Part shown: positions 1 to 9,527 of the stretch, piece after piece
How positions within the stretch are numbered: position 1 is the stretch's first letter
Layout: each line of letters starts with the position of its first letter
NCBI GenBank assembly: GCA_964530825.1
Contig: CAZHCA010000002.1
Location: 1-64,000 of the forward strand
Length of the DNA: 64,000 bases
Source: CAZHCA01 sp964530825
GTDB lineage: Bacteria > Bacteroidota > Bacteroidia > Chitinophagales > Saprospiraceae
Reading direction: 5' to 3'
Translations under genes and position numbers: made by a program
Notes under the pieces: generated by a model
The model's input: the letters and a program-made list of their open reading frames with translations, nothing else
Databases searched by the model: none
What the model was told of the DNA's origin: nothing

Positions 1-46
1 AAATCCTTTGTCTCTCCTCTTCCAATGCTCAATCGCAAAGGAAGTG

Positions 47-77
47 CAAAGATAGACCTAATTTTTAAAAGCCGCAA
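47..77 (-). promoter_or_regulatory. Promoter reading out of the left edge (proximal)
   Basis: On the minus strand TTG (77..75), a 20-base spacer and TATCTTTG (54..47) match the Bacteroidota housekeeping consensus TTG-N19/20-TAnnTTTG exactly. It points toward base 1, so the transcript would start near base 40 and serve a gene beyond the left edge. Confidence 0.6.
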
Positions 78-150
78 TTTAATCTTTCCTCATTTTTTCT
101 GCCCCCTCTCAAAAAGGATGTTTCTACCCTTTTTTCCGATTGAGCGACGG

Positions 151-181
151 CAAAGATAACCGCATTCTCTTTCTCCTGCAA
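151..181 (-). promoter_or_regulatory. Promoter reading out of the left edge (distal)
   Basis: On the minus strand TTG (181..179), a 20-base spacer and TATCTTTG (158..151) match the same consensus exactly. It lies 104 bases upstream of the proximal promoter at 47-77 and points the same way. The stretch 1-307 otherwise holds no gene that I can support; a 9-base inverted repeat (27-35 and 137-145) lies across this region. Confidence 0.55.
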
Positions 182-307
182 TACCAGCTATCGATTTATT
201 TTTTAGCTCATAGGTGGTATTCGTCGATGGACTACCCCCGGAGATGATGATAGGCCCGCCTGCCGTACCTGCAGAATAATCAAATACCGACCGAACGATC
301 GAAGGAA

Positions 308-1174
308 TTAAATTTTTGGTGGGCGCAAGTGCTCGAACAACGTGATGATGCCCAATAGCATTAGAAAATTATACACCGAATCGTCGAGGGGCACCGACCC
401 TACCCGAATGCCTAGATAATGAGCCGGATTGTATACTACCACCGGAGCCTCGGTAAGGCCGCCCGTTAGCACGCCATTGACCAATAAAAATGGGATCCAG
501 GTTACGAGATAGGCCAGGTAAAACCGACCGCGATAACGCCCGCCGAGAAAAAGCCAGTGGTAGGCGAGCAAACCGGCGCTGAGCAAAAAGGTCGTACTGG
601 TATATAAATGCCCCCAATATAGCAGGCCTACCAAAGCGAATAGGGTTACCAATGCAGGCGTCAACCAAGGCTCCAACGGCGCCAGCAAGTCCTTTTTTAC
701 ATAAAAATTCAAGCACTCGTAGATGAAAACACAGGCAAACGGGACGGTGATAAAAAACAACCATTCTTCAATGGGTAGTCCCCAGAATCGAACACCTAGG
801 AAATAGTCTTCATTGAATCCCCAGACTGCGTAGCGGGTAAAAAAGACATCCCACAGAATGAAAACAACCGCTACGGGCAGGATGGCAGGAAACAACCATT
901 TCCACTTTCGGTAGTAGTGGACATTGCGGTCGAAACTCAGCAAGAAGACGGGGATCACGGTAAAGAAATGTAAATAGGCATAAGTCCAGGAGGTCTCCAG
1001 AAACTTCCATCCCCCCAGGCGAGGCACTTCATAAAGCAATTCATCGCTGGTAGCGGGCTCAGCGGCCCACCACTGCCAGCTCACCATGAATATTAGCAGT
1101 GCGGCAATACCTACTCGTAAGACCGGTCGCAGGCTGCGCGGCACAGATGCGATTCGGGCGGCAGAATAATCCAT
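308..1174 (-). CDS. crtY: Lycopene cyclase (CrtYcd-type membrane protein)
   Basis: Integral membrane enzyme that closes beta-ionone rings on lycopene in carotenoid synthesis. The 288-residue protein is strongly hydrophobic with about seven membrane segments. Both halves of the heterodimer-type cyclase are present: the two acidic motifs PIEEWLFF (about residue 135) and PLDDSVYNF (about residue 263) are the paired Px(E/D)(E/D) signatures of the family. The start codon directly follows the crtB stop (TAG-ATG, zero spacing), which indicates translational coupling and supports this start. It gives an N-terminal extension of about 60 residues with one extra membrane segment compared with the short family form; there is no other Met near the conserved start of the domain. 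Last gene of crtI-crtB-crtY. Confidence 0.88.
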   Translation of the reverse strand: MDYSAARIASVPRSLRPVLRVGIAALLIFMVSWQWWAAEPATSDELLYEVPRLGGWKFLETSWTYAYLHFFTVIPVFLLSFDRNVHYYRKWKWLFPAILPVAVVFILWDVFFTRYAVWGFNEDYFLGVRFWGLPIEEWLFFITVPFACVFIYECLNFYVKKDLLAPLEPWLTPALVTLFALVGLLYWGHLYTSTTFLLSAGLLAYHWLFLGGRYRGRFYLAYLVTWIPFLLVNGVLTGGLTEAPVVVYNPAHYLGIRVGSVPLDDSVYNFLMLLGIITLFEHLRPPKI

Positions 1175-2011
1175 CTACAACAGATTGAGGCTATTGCGCA
1201 GGGCCGAACTGAAAAGCAGCACTACTTTCTTACGGTCAGGCACCCGGATGCGCTCTTCTTTCACGCGGGTGGCGGGCACTGCCCGAATTTTATCAAACAG
1301 GTTGATGTAATAAACATACGCCAGGTAGACACCCAGACGAACGCCCTTCGGCAGTTGCACAATCCCTGACAAGGCGTCATCAAAGTCCTTTTTGATGTCG
1401 TCCTCAATTGTGCGCTTATCTTCGTTGGTAAACCGGGTAAAATCAACGCCCGGGAAGTATACGCGTCCGCGGTCTTTGAAGTCGGATCGCATGTCACGCA
1501 GGAAATTGATTTTTTGAAAAGCCGACCCCAGGCTGCGCGCCGGGGCTTTCAGGTGCTGATACATAGCATCATTACCTTCACAAAAAACGCGCAGGCACAT
1601 GAGGCCAACCACTTCAGCTGAACCATAAATATACTTTTGGTACAGGCCATCTTCGTATTTATCGTGGTAAAGGTCCATCTCCATACTATCCAAAAAGGCA
1701 TCGATTAGCTCTTGCTCGATGTGGTATTGATTTACCGTCTCTTGGAAGGCCTGTAATACAGGGTTGAGGCTGATTTTTTCTGCGATGGCTCGATAGGTAT
1801 CTTCGCGAAAACGGTCGAGCAGCATTTTTTTCGGATACTCGTGAAAAGTATCGACGATCTCATCGGCAAAGCGCACAAAACCATAAATGGCGTAAATCGG
1901 ATCGCGAAAGCGTGGGGCAAATACGCGGATACCCATCGAAAAGGAGGTGCTGTATCGGTTGGTGATGAGTTTGCTACACTCCGTACAGGTTTTGTTATAT
2001 AAGTCCAGCAT
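1175..2011 (-). CDS. crtB: Phytoene synthase
   Basis: Condenses two geranylgeranyl diphosphates to phytoene, the first committed step of C40 carotenoid synthesis. The trans-isoprenyl diphosphate synthase fold is shown by the first aspartate-rich motif (ADEIVDTFH, near residue 65) and the second region NFLRDMRSDFKDRGRVYFP. The start is uncertain. The Met at 2011 puts the conserved CSKL...YSTSFS block at the usual distance from the N-terminus; alternatives are 2017, and 2062, which would overlap the end of crtI by 29 bases. Upstream is crtI and downstream crtY, all on one strand and touching, so one transcript is likely. Confidence 0.93.
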   Translation of the reverse strand: MLDLYNKTCTECSKLITNRYSTSFSMGIRVFAPRFRDPIYAIYGFVRFADEIVDTFHEYPKKMLLDRFREDTYRAIAEKISLNPVLQAFQETVNQYHIEQELIDAFLDSMEMDLYHDKYEDGLYQKYIYGSAEVVGLMCLRVFCEGNDAMYQHLKAPARSLGSAFQKINFLRDMRSDFKDRGRVYFPGVDFTRFTNEDKRTIEDDIKKDFDDALSGIVQLPKGVRLGVYLAYVYYINLFDKIRAVPATRVKEERIRVPDRKKVVLLFSSALRNSLNLL

Positions 2012-2033
2012 GACCATGGCGTTTTGGCGGGCT

Positions 2034-3503
2034 TTAAAATCGTTTGCTGATTTCTTCGGCAACGACCTGTCCGGAGATAAGCGAGGGGGGCACCCCCGGT
2101 CCCGGCGTGGTCAGCTGCCCGGTATAAAAGAGATTGCGAACTTTCCGGTTTTTGAGCTTAGGCTTGAGAAAAGCTGTCTGAAACAAGGTATTTGCCAAAC
2201 CATATGCATTACCCTTGAAGGCGTGGTAATCTTGTTTGAAGTCCCGGTGGGCAAAGGACCGCTTATACGTGACGTAGTTGCGAATCTCTTGTCCCGTCAA
2301 CATTTCCAGGCGATCCATTACCAGGTGATAGTACCTATCACGCTGCTCTTCATTGTCCTCCAGGTCAGGGGCTAAGGGAATGAGGATAAAGAGATTTTCT
2401 TTGCCCTCTGGGGCTACACTCGGATCAGTTACACTTGGCGCACATACGTAGAACAACGGCTTGCTCGGCCATTGGGGGGTTTCATAAATCTCAACCGCGT
2501 GCTGTTGAAAATCCTCGTCGAAAAATAGATTGTGATGAAGCAACCCGTCTAATTTCTTATCTACCCCCAAATAAAACAGCAGGGAACTAGGCGCCATTAC
2601 ACGTTTATCCCAATAGGATTCGGTGTAGTTGCGATGCCGTTCACCTAACAACTTTTGATCGATATGATGATAATCAGCGCCCCCCACAACCACATCTGCT
2701 TCGAATTCGCTGTGCTGGGTAACGACCTTTTTTGCGTAACCGTTGGGTACATAGATCTGTTGGACTTGCTGGCCAAGTTGAAGTTCCACCCCCTTTTCTT
2801 CCGCCAAAGCGGCCATGCCCTCCACGATCTTATGCATCCCGCCCATGGGATACCAGGTACCCAATTCCATAGCCGCGTAGTTCATCATACTGTACAGGGC
2901 GGGAGTCTTCTGGGGGGTCGCACCGAGAAACAACACGGGAAACTCAAGCAACTGAATCAACTGTTCGTGCTTGAATAATTTGCGCACATGGGTGGAAAGA
3001 GAGGTGAACATCTGCAGCCGGAACAAGCTTTGTAAAATGCGCAGATCAGCAAACTCCCAAATGTTGTGTCCAGGTTTGTGGACAAAATCGCGCATGCCCA
3101 CTTCGTATTTGTATTTTGCTTCTTGCAGGAATTTCCGAAGTTTTGGACTACTCTGTGGCTCATAGTGTTCAAACATCGCTTCCAAACCTTCCATAGTATC
3201 GGGTACGTCCATAATATCACCCGGCCCGAAATAGATGCGATAGGAAGGGTCAAGGCGCTTTAATTCATAGTAGTCAGACACCTGTTTGCCAAAGCGCTGG
3301 AAGTACTGGTCAAACACATCTGGCATCCAGTACCAGCTAGGGCCCATGTCGAATAAAAAACCATCTGCCTTAAATTTGCGAGCACGCCCACCGGGCAATT
3401 CATTCTTTTCTACAATCGTAACAGCATAGCCCTTATCTGCAAGGCTGGTGGCAGCTGCCAAGCCCGCGAAACCGGCGCCGATGACAACGACTCTTTTTTC
3501 CAA
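2034..3503 (-). CDS. crtI: Phytoene desaturase (CrtI type)
   Basis: FAD-dependent desaturase that converts phytoene to lycopene by successive dehydrogenations; membrane-associated. The N-terminal dinucleotide-binding motif GAGFAGLAAA (residues 9-18) and the following ELPGGRA are the amine-oxidase/CrtI signature. The C-terminus has the bacterial-type CrtI motif YTGQLTTPGPGVPPSLISG. Length (489 residues) fits the family. First gene of the carotenoid operon. I could not find a consensus promoter in the gap upstream (3504-3916). Confidence 0.95.
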   Translation of the reverse strand: MEKRVVVIGAGFAGLAAATSLADKGYAVTIVEKNELPGGRARKFKADGFLFDMGPSWYWMPDVFDQYFQRFGKQVSDYYELKRLDPSYRIYFGPGDIMDVPDTMEGLEAMFEHYEPQSSPKLRKFLQEAKYKYEVGMRDFVHKPGHNIWEFADLRILQSLFRLQMFTSLSTHVRKLFKHEQLIQLLEFPVLFLGATPQKTPALYSMMNYAAMELGTWYPMGGMHKIVEGMAALAEEKGVELQLGQQVQQIYVPNGYAKKVVTQHSEFEADVVVGGADYHHIDQKLLGERHRNYTESYWDKRVMAPSSLLFYLGVDKKLDGLLHHNLFFDEDFQQHAVEIYETPQWPSKPLFYVCAPSVTDPSVAPEGKENLFILIPLAPDLEDNEEQRDRYYHLVMDRLEMLTGQEIRNYVTYKRSFAHRDFKQDYHAFKGNAYGLANTLFQTAFLKPKLKNRKVRNLFYTGQLTTPGPGVPPSLISGQVVAEEISKRF

Positions 3504-3916
3504 TAGATAGGAGTTTGGTGGAAATTTGATTCATTAACAGTGCGGTGGGGGTTTTGTTTAGGGTCCGGGGTACCTGATACTGGCCTTAGGGGGCAGGTGA
3601 ACGGGTGGGTGGAGAAGGGCGTTGTTGATGCACCGGTCATAAATGTATAGCTGCTTTTTGCGAACTTGCTCATGCTATTGCAAATATGCCTACTGATGGC
3701 CTGAAAAAAGTGGCCATCCTTGTGAGAAAAAGAGCATATAAAGCTTATATGGACCACGAACGATTCCAACATCTGGATGAAAATACCCGCAGACCCTACA
3801 TCTTCGCCATATACGTTATCCCCAAGACAGGAACTAAGCCCACGTAAACTCGATCATACCATTGAATTTACGCACTTCTCAGAGATCCTCGAGCGCTTCC
3901 AGCTTCTATGGTATTC
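3504..3916. other. Gap upstream of crtI with no supported gene
   Basis: About 410 bases without a convincing gene; it must hold the crt operon promoter and leader. One short plus-strand reading frame, 3686-3847 (53 residues, MPTDGLKKVAILVRK... ending PKTGTKPT), has protein-like composition but uses several AGA codons, has no recognised homologue and no visible promoter. I do not call it a gene. Confidence 0.4.
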
Positions 3917-4210
3917 TTAGAAACAATCACTTACTATGTATTTGGCCTTATTCTGTAATGAATGACAGGCCCAATCGCCTCCGGTATAACAGATCGTGGC
4001 TACATCGCCGTACATTTCGCATTTACTCATGATGCCGACCTTGCCATGGCTCATCATATCTACTTTGCGCGTGCCATCTGCTGCAATGACAAAGGTGAGG
4101 CTCCGCTTCTCCCCCGGGGCGTGGATTCTTCAATTATCCACCTTCCCAACATCATCCTGGCTGTAAGCAGGAATGCCATCAGCGTAGCTAAAAAACAAAA
4201 TGGCTTATAA
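3917..4210 (-). pseudogene. Possible decayed small secreted Cys-rich protein
   Basis: The minus strand between the rhodanese gene and the crt operon reads like a broken gene. One frame from an ATG at 4179 gives a hydrophobic start (MAFLLTARMMLGRW). Near the run CCCCGGGGG (about 4108-4118) the protein-like signal moves to another frame, giving LTFVIAADGTRKVDMMSHGK and later CEMYGDVATICYTGGDWACH, ending at TAA (3917). In that second frame an in-frame TGA lies at 4132-4130. A single indel in the C/G run would join both parts into about 85 residues with a signal-like N-terminus and four cysteines near the end. No family recognised. It may equally be noncoding sequence; the intact reading is an inference. 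Confidence 0.28.
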
Positions 4211-4240
4211 CAATTTATGGGTTTAGATAAAAAATTCCCA

Positions 4241-4624
4241 TTATCGGCCCGATGCTTTCCAAGCTACATAGCCACCTTTGAGGTCAATGATTTCCACAAA
4301 CCCCGCAGTAAGCAATTGCTGAGCAGCAGCTGCACTGCGTCGACCTGTACGACAATACAGGTAGACTGGTTCGTCTGGATTCAATTCGCGAGTTGCTTTC
4401 TCCAAAAAATCCGAAACCTTATAATCAATATTCACAGCTCCTTCTATGGTGCCTTGAGCTACCTCGGATGGCGTTCGTACATCTACGAGCTGTATATCGG
4501 GCGAGTCAATTTGCCTGGTAAAAGCCTTTGGCCCGATAATCCGAAAGGCAGCTGATTCCGTGTTTGGCTGGCAAGCAGTGAAAATGAAGACGGACGTCAA
4601 TAAGCAAATGATCCGGTAAAACAT
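4241..4624 (-). CDS. Rhodanese-like domain lipoprotein
   Basis: Likely a periplasmic, lipid-anchored sulfurtransferase-type protein. Residues 1-18 form a lipoprotein signal ending in the lipobox FTAC. The rhodanese domain covers about residues 30-127, with VDVRTPSEVAQGTIEGAVNI and the active-site loop CRTGRRS, where the Cys (about residue 91) would carry the persulfide. The C-terminal GGYVAWKASG is the typical domain end. At 127 residues it is a single-domain form. It stands alone, divergent from mfd. Substrate unknown. Confidence 0.88.
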   Translation of the reverse strand: MFYRIICLLTSVFIFTACQPNTESAAFRIIGPKAFTRQIDSPDIQLVDVRTPSEVAQGTIEGAVNIDYKVSDFLEKATRELNPDEPVYLYCRTGRRSAAAAQQLLTAGFVEIIDLKGGYVAWKASGR

Positions 4625-4766
4625 GTCTTGAATATTTTAACCCTATAAAAAGTTTGGGCAGCAAAATACCTAAACCAATAATGAAAAGCGCCTGTTAGAG
4701 TAGTCGTTTCAATTAATTAAAATACACGGGGCGGGGCAATTTCCACCGTGTCCTTATTTTTGGCAA

Positions 4767-7700
4767 GTGAAGAACCTCGAACATATCCTCGACCTTTACC
4801 GCGATGACGCGCGCATCGCCCGATTGACCGACGGCTGGCAGAGTAAGCGGCCAGTACGTCAGCAAGTTTTGGGCTTGATGGGCGCCCAGGATTGCTTTGT
4901 CATCGCTGGAGCTTACCGCAAATCAGGACGCAACCATCTTCTGGTAGCCAACGACAAAGAAGAAGCAGCCTACATTCAAAATACCCTGAACAATATTCTA
5001 GACAAAAAGGCCATTCGGTTTTTCCCCGACTCGTTCAAACGTCCTACCTATTTTGAGGTCCTAAACAATACCAATAGCCTGGAGCGCACCGAGACGATCA
5101 ATGCCATCAGTACTTCGCGCACCAGTGGCGAAATTGTAGTAACCTATCCCGAGGCTTTGTTTGAAAAGGTCGTATCGCCCGATATCCTTGACGAAACCCG
5201 GCTTAACCTGGTTTCGGGCGAAAGCCTGGATGTAGATACCATCATTGATATTCTGGTAGAATATGGCTTCAGCCGGGAAGACTTCGTTTACGAGCCAGGG
5301 CAATTTTCGATTCGAGGCGGCATCGTCGACATTTTCAGTTATGGTAATGAATACCCGTATCGCATCGAACTGTTCGACGAGGAAATCGAAAGCATACGCA
5401 CGTTCAACCCAACTACACAGCTATCGGTGCGCAATATTGCCGAAGTTTCGATTGTACCCAACATCAATACCAAGTTCTCGAAAAGCCAAAAAGTGTCTCT
5501 CTTTCGCGTATTGCGGGAAGATACGGTCATCTGGATCAAAGATTTTCAGGTTTTAATCGACAAATTGCAGACCTGTTTTGATAAAGCCCGCGAATTTGCT
5601 AAGACCATTACCATCCTTGATGAAACCGAGCAGGCCGAAATCTTTCGCGACCGCGCCTTCCTACTACCCAACCAAGTGGTAATCGATATCGAGGATCACC
5701 ACATCGTTACCCTTACCGATAGCCTGCAACCGCTGGACTTTACCCAGCAAATCATTTTTGCTACCCGGCCCCAACCGAGCTTCAATAAGAACTTTAAACT
5801 CCTTATTGAGGATCTGACCAATAACACCAAGGAGCACCTGCATAACTACATCTTTACTGATAACGCCAAGCAGGTCGAGCGTTTCTGTGCCATTTTTGAG
5901 GATCTGGGGGCTGATGTACAATTTCATCCGATCACCAAGTCTATTCACCAGGGTTTCATCGACTTGGACCTAAAGATCGCCTGCTATACCGACCATCAGA
6001 TTTTCGAGCGCTTCCATCGCTACCGATTGCGGCAGGGCTTTACCAAAGACCAGGCGCTGAACCTGCGCATGTTGCGCGATTTACAGCCCGGCGATTACGT
6101 GACCCACATCGATCACGGCGTGGGGCGTTTCTCGGGGTTGGAAAAAATCGACATCAATGGTCACAAGCAGGAGTCGGTGCGGCTGATTTATAAAAACAAC
6201 GATATTCTCTACGTTAGCATCAACAGCCTGCACAAAATCAGCAAGTATACGGGTAAGGAAGGCAGCGAGCCAAAACTAAACAAGTTGGGTTCCGACGCCT
6301 GGAAGACCCTCAAGGCCCGAACGAAGAAGAAAGTCAAAGATATAGCCGGCGAACTCATCAAACTTTATGCTAAGCGCCGGGCCTCCCAGGGATTTGCTTT
6401 TCCGCCCGACGGCTACCTGCAGAACGAATTAGAAGCATCATTCATTTACGAAGACACGCCCGACCAACTTAAATCGACCAATGAGGTTAAGGCCGACATG
6501 ATGAAAGAATACCCTATGGACCGGCTGATCTGTGGGGACGTTGGCTTCGGCAAGACGGAAGTTGCTATCCGTGCCGCATTTAAGGCCATTCTGGGCGGTA
6601 AACAGGTAGCAGTTCTGGTGCCAACCACCATCCTGGCGCTTCAGCACTACCGCACGTTCTCCGAACGCTTGAACGAGTTCGGCATCACCGTCGATTACGT
6701 TAATCGCTTCCGGACCGCCAAAGAAAAGAGCTGTGTTTATAAAGCATTACAAGAGGGTGGTGTCGACATTGTCATCGGTACGCATAGCCTGCTGAATAAG
6801 AAGGTAAGTTTTAAAGACCTTGGGCTGCTCATCATTGACGAAGAGCAAAAGTTCGGAGTAGCGGCGAAAGAGAAATTACGCCAACTCAAAGTAAACGTAG
6901 ATACGCTCACCCTGACTGCTACGCCCATCCCGCGCACCTTGCAATTTTCACTGATGGCGGCTCGCGACTTGTCGGTCATGCGTACGCCACCGCCCAACCG
7001 CCAACCCATTCATACCGAGGTGCGCATCTTTAGCGAAGAATTGGTCAAGGAAGCAATATACTATGAAGTGAATCGCGGCGGCCAGGTATTTTTTGTCCAT
7101 AACCGCGTGAAAAACCTGCCGGATATTACCGCCATGCTTCGGCGCCTCTGCCCGGATGTAGATATTGCTTCTGCTCACGGCCAAATGGACCCTAAGCAAC
7201 TTGAGCAAACCCTGATCGACTTTATCGACCGCCGCTACGATGTACTGGTGTGTACCAACATCATTGAGACGGGCCTGGACATTCCCAATGCCAATACGAT
7301 GATCATCAACAATGCTCATCAATTCGGCATGAGTGATTTGCACCAGCTGAGGGGCCGGGTGGGGCGCTCGAATAAAAAAGCATTTTGTTATCTCTTCAGC
7401 CCGCCCTTGTCGACCATCACTTCCGATGCGCGAAAGCGGTTGCGTACGCTCGAGGAGTTCTCCGATCTGGGTAGCGGCTTTAATATCGCAATGCGCGACC
7501 TCGACATCCGCGGGGCTGGTAATCTGCTGGGCGGGGAACAAAGCGGTTTTATCACCGAAATCGGCTATGAAACCTATCAAAAAATCCTGGAAGAAGCCAT
7601 TCAAGAGTTGAAAGAAAACGTGTTTAAGGATCTTTTCAAGGAGGATCTAGCCCAGAAGCGGCAATATGTACGCGAGGTACAGATCGATACCGACACCGAG

Positions 7701-8150
7701 ATGCTCATCCCCGATGAATACGTGAGCAACATCCAAGAGCGACTGCGCCTATATACCGAACTGAATAAAATCGAAACGGAAGCGGGTATCGAGGAGTTCA
7801 GCCAGCAGCTCGACGACCGCTTCGGTCAGGTACCACCCGAAGTGTACCAACTTTTCGACGGTTTGCGCTTGCGCTGGGTTTGCCGATCACTGGGCTTCGA
7901 GCGACTGATTTACAAGAACAATAAGTTGCGGTGCTACTTTGTCGAAAATCCTCAATCGCCCTTTTATGAAAGTGAGCTTTTCCAGAACGTACTACAATAT
8001 GTTTCCACCACCGGACAACAACAGAATCTGAGTTTTAAAAAGACCAATAGGCACTTCATACTGGTAAAAGATGGAGTGCGCAGCCTGCAGGCGGCCTACC
8101 AATTGCTGCGCAACATTGAAGTGGCGATCGAACCGGTTGCTGCCGGATAA
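4767..8150 (+). CDS. mfd: Transcription-repair coupling factor Mfd
   Basis: ATP-dependent translocase that removes RNA polymerase stalled at DNA lesions and recruits UvrA. Domains in order: N-terminal UvrB-like module (about residues 1-340), RNA-polymerase-interacting CarD-like domain near residues 430-510 (PGDYVTHIDHGVGRFSGLE), RecG-type helicase with Walker A GDVGFGKTE (about residue 590), DEEQ box (about 690) and helicase C motif near RGRVGRS (about 870), then the TRCF C-terminal domain. Length 1127 residues fits. The start is GTG. A TATTTTTG element (4755-4762) ends only 4 bases before this GTG, so the transcript might be leaderless, but I see no good TTG partner. The stop codon sits in a 7-base-stem hairpin (8148-8165). 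Confidence 0.96.
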   Translation: MKNLEHILDLYRDDARIARLTDGWQSKRPVRQQVLGLMGAQDCFVIAGAYRKSGRNHLLVANDKEEAAYIQNTLNNILDKKAIRFFPDSFKRPTYFEVLNNTNSLERTETINAISTSRTSGEIVVTYPEALFEKVVSPDILDETRLNLVSGESLDVDTIIDILVEYGFSREDFVYEPGQFSIRGGIVDIFSYGNEYPYRIELFDEEIESIRTFNPTTQLSVRNIAEVSIVPNINTKFSKSQKVSLFRVLREDTVIWIKDFQVLIDKLQTCFDKAREFAKTITILDETEQAEIFRDRAFLLPNQVVIDIEDHHIVTLTDSLQPLDFTQQIIFATRPQPSFNKNFKLLIEDLTNNTKEHLHNYIFTDNAKQVERFCAIFEDLGADVQFHPITKSIHQGFIDLDLKIACYTDHQIFERFHRYRLRQGFTKDQALNLRMLRDLQPGDYVTHIDHGVGRFSGLEKIDINGHKQESVRLIYKNNDILYVSINSLHKISKYTGKEGSEPKLNKLGSDAWKTLKARTKKKVKDIAGELIKLYAKRRASQGFAFPPDGYLQNELEASFIYEDTPDQLKSTNEVKADMMKEYPMDRLICGDVGFGKTEVAIRAAFKAILGGKQVAVLVPTTILALQHYRTFSERLNEFGITVDYVNRFRTAKEKSCVYKALQEGGVDIVIGTHSLLNKKVSFKDLGLLIIDEEQKFGVAAKEKLRQLKVNVDTLTLTATPIPRTLQFSLMAARDLSVMRTPPPNRQPIHTEVRIFSEELVKEAIYYEVNRGGQVFFVHNRVKNLPDITAMLRRLCPDVDIASAHGQMDPKQLEQTLIDFIDRRYDVLVCTNIIETGLDIPNANTMIINNAHQFGMSDLHQLRGRVGRSNKKAFCYLFSPPLSTITSDARKRLRTLEEFSDLGSGFNIAMRDLDIRGAGNLLGGEQSGFITEIGYETYQKILEEAIQELKENVFKDLFKEDLAQKRQYVREVQIDTDTEMLIPDEYVSNIQERLRLYTELNKIETEAGIEEFSQQLDDRFGQVPPEVYQLFDGLRLRWVCRSLGFERLIYKNNKLRCYFVENPQSPFYESELFQNVLQYVSTTGQQQNLSFKKTNRHFILVKDGVRSLQAAYQLLRNIEVAIEPVAAG

Positions 8151-8217
8151 GTGACGGCTCACTTAACAAGTACCGACGCTGACATTTTCTGTGTTTAAAT
8201 CAGGGAATTGCCTCCAA

Positions 8218-9473
8218 TCAATCAACTGGATCATTGATGATGCCCAGAAAGATAAGCGTATTAGCTCGGTTTTCGCGCACGGCCAGCAGGAAGGGTCGGT
8301 CGACCACAACCAACGGGAAATCCGGACCTGACGACGTGGGTACGATACCGATAGTCGTTACTGCAGCACCCTCTGCACCTTTTTCGTCCACCCGCAATAC
8401 CGTTTCGTGCATCACATCATTAATCATCAACCCTTGCGCACCCATGCCCGAGAAATTGGCCTCAGCCGGATCAAAGGCAGAGGACATGCCTAATTCAGCC
8501 AGTGCATTTTTCAGCGTTTCACGATAGCTGATGTCCAACCTCGGCATACTAAAAAAACTCCTTGCCAGGTGAAAGCATCGGTCCATTCCTGCCAACTTTT
8601 TTGGGTATAAATATCTCCGTACACCTCTGCCAGTGTTTGTTCTTTCTTAGGCAGAATCAGCGTGCAAGAGAAAACGGAATCACCATAAGGGAGATCCACA
8701 GCATGATAAGCATCGGTACTGAAGTAAGAAAGCTCCGTTTTACCGTAGGTCATCATATCGACGGGTACTTCCTGACCGGCAGCAGTGGTGAAGGTCGATG
8801 GAAAGGTGGCTTCCTCTTCAAAGGCATTCCGCCAACCGCCATTGAAATAAAGCGCGTTGATCAAATACATGACGATATCTTCGGGGACCTCCTCGATCAT
8901 TTCTGGAATGAAGCCTTTGGTCTGGTCGCTCACCCAGTTGTTGATCTGATCTTTTGCCCCCGGATCTTTAAAGTCGATAGATAGCACATCGCTGAGATAA
9001 TATGTAGCGTTACTTTCCACAAAGCTTTCGGCAATGGGAAATTCCTGACGATACCAGATGCTGTTGGCCAGACGCAATGTGACATTCGGATCCAGATCCG
9101 GAAGGGTAGTAAGCAGGAGCTGATAGATTTCATTCCACCGATCGAGATCACCTAGGCCGTTGGCATGCAGGGTAGCCAGCATTTCAGTCTTTGTATTGCC
9201 TTCAGCCTCGTTCACCGCCATGCTGAGGGCGGTAGAAATACTAAGGGGACTGATGAGTATATTCTCCTCCGGCGCCGATGCTGAAAGTTGTTTTACCAGA
9301 TCAAACCCTAGCTGGTTATTGGATTCGGCTACGGTACAAAGTTCGGTGTTTTCGGCACAGTCAAAAGTAATTGGGTTGTTGCCTGGAGCGTTGGTATCTG
9401 CATTATCGTCATTACAGCTAAAAACGATCAATATAGTGCCCAGGCTCATCAAAATTTTTTGGAATCGGTTCAT
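8218..9473 (-). pseudogene. Serpin-family protease inhibitor, frameshifted
   Basis: Serpins trap serine or cysteine proteases by cleavage of a reactive-centre loop. The first part (9473 to about 8558) gives a lipoprotein-like signal (FSCNDDN), then the serpin core with NILISPLSISTALSMA and the breach motif LINALYFNGGWRNAF. It runs out of frame at a run of seven T on the minus strand (A7 at 8551-8557). The second part, in the neighbouring frame, continues with SMPRLDISYRETLKNAL, the hinge DEKGAEGAAVTTIGIVP and the C-terminal PFLLAVRENRANTLIFLGII. One extra T in the run would restore one open frame of about 418 residues, the usual serpin size. The hinge fits an inhibitory serpin; by spacing, P1-P1' would be about Thr-Ser. 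Real mutation, sequencing error and slippage are all possible. Confidence 0.8.
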
Positions 9474-9527
9474 GGTCTGTTTTTTCTTGCTAGACGGGAA
9501 GCCGGGCGCCGGGGTTGGGGAAAGATC

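Noticed and set aside
3962..4210. An 82-residue plus-strand frame in the gap before the rhodanese gene
   Set aside because: The opposite strand carries the more protein-like sequence with a signal-like start and cysteines; this frame looks like its shadow.
6948..7604. A 218-residue minus-strand frame inside mfd
   Set aside because: Antisense to conserved helicase motifs; no support of its own.
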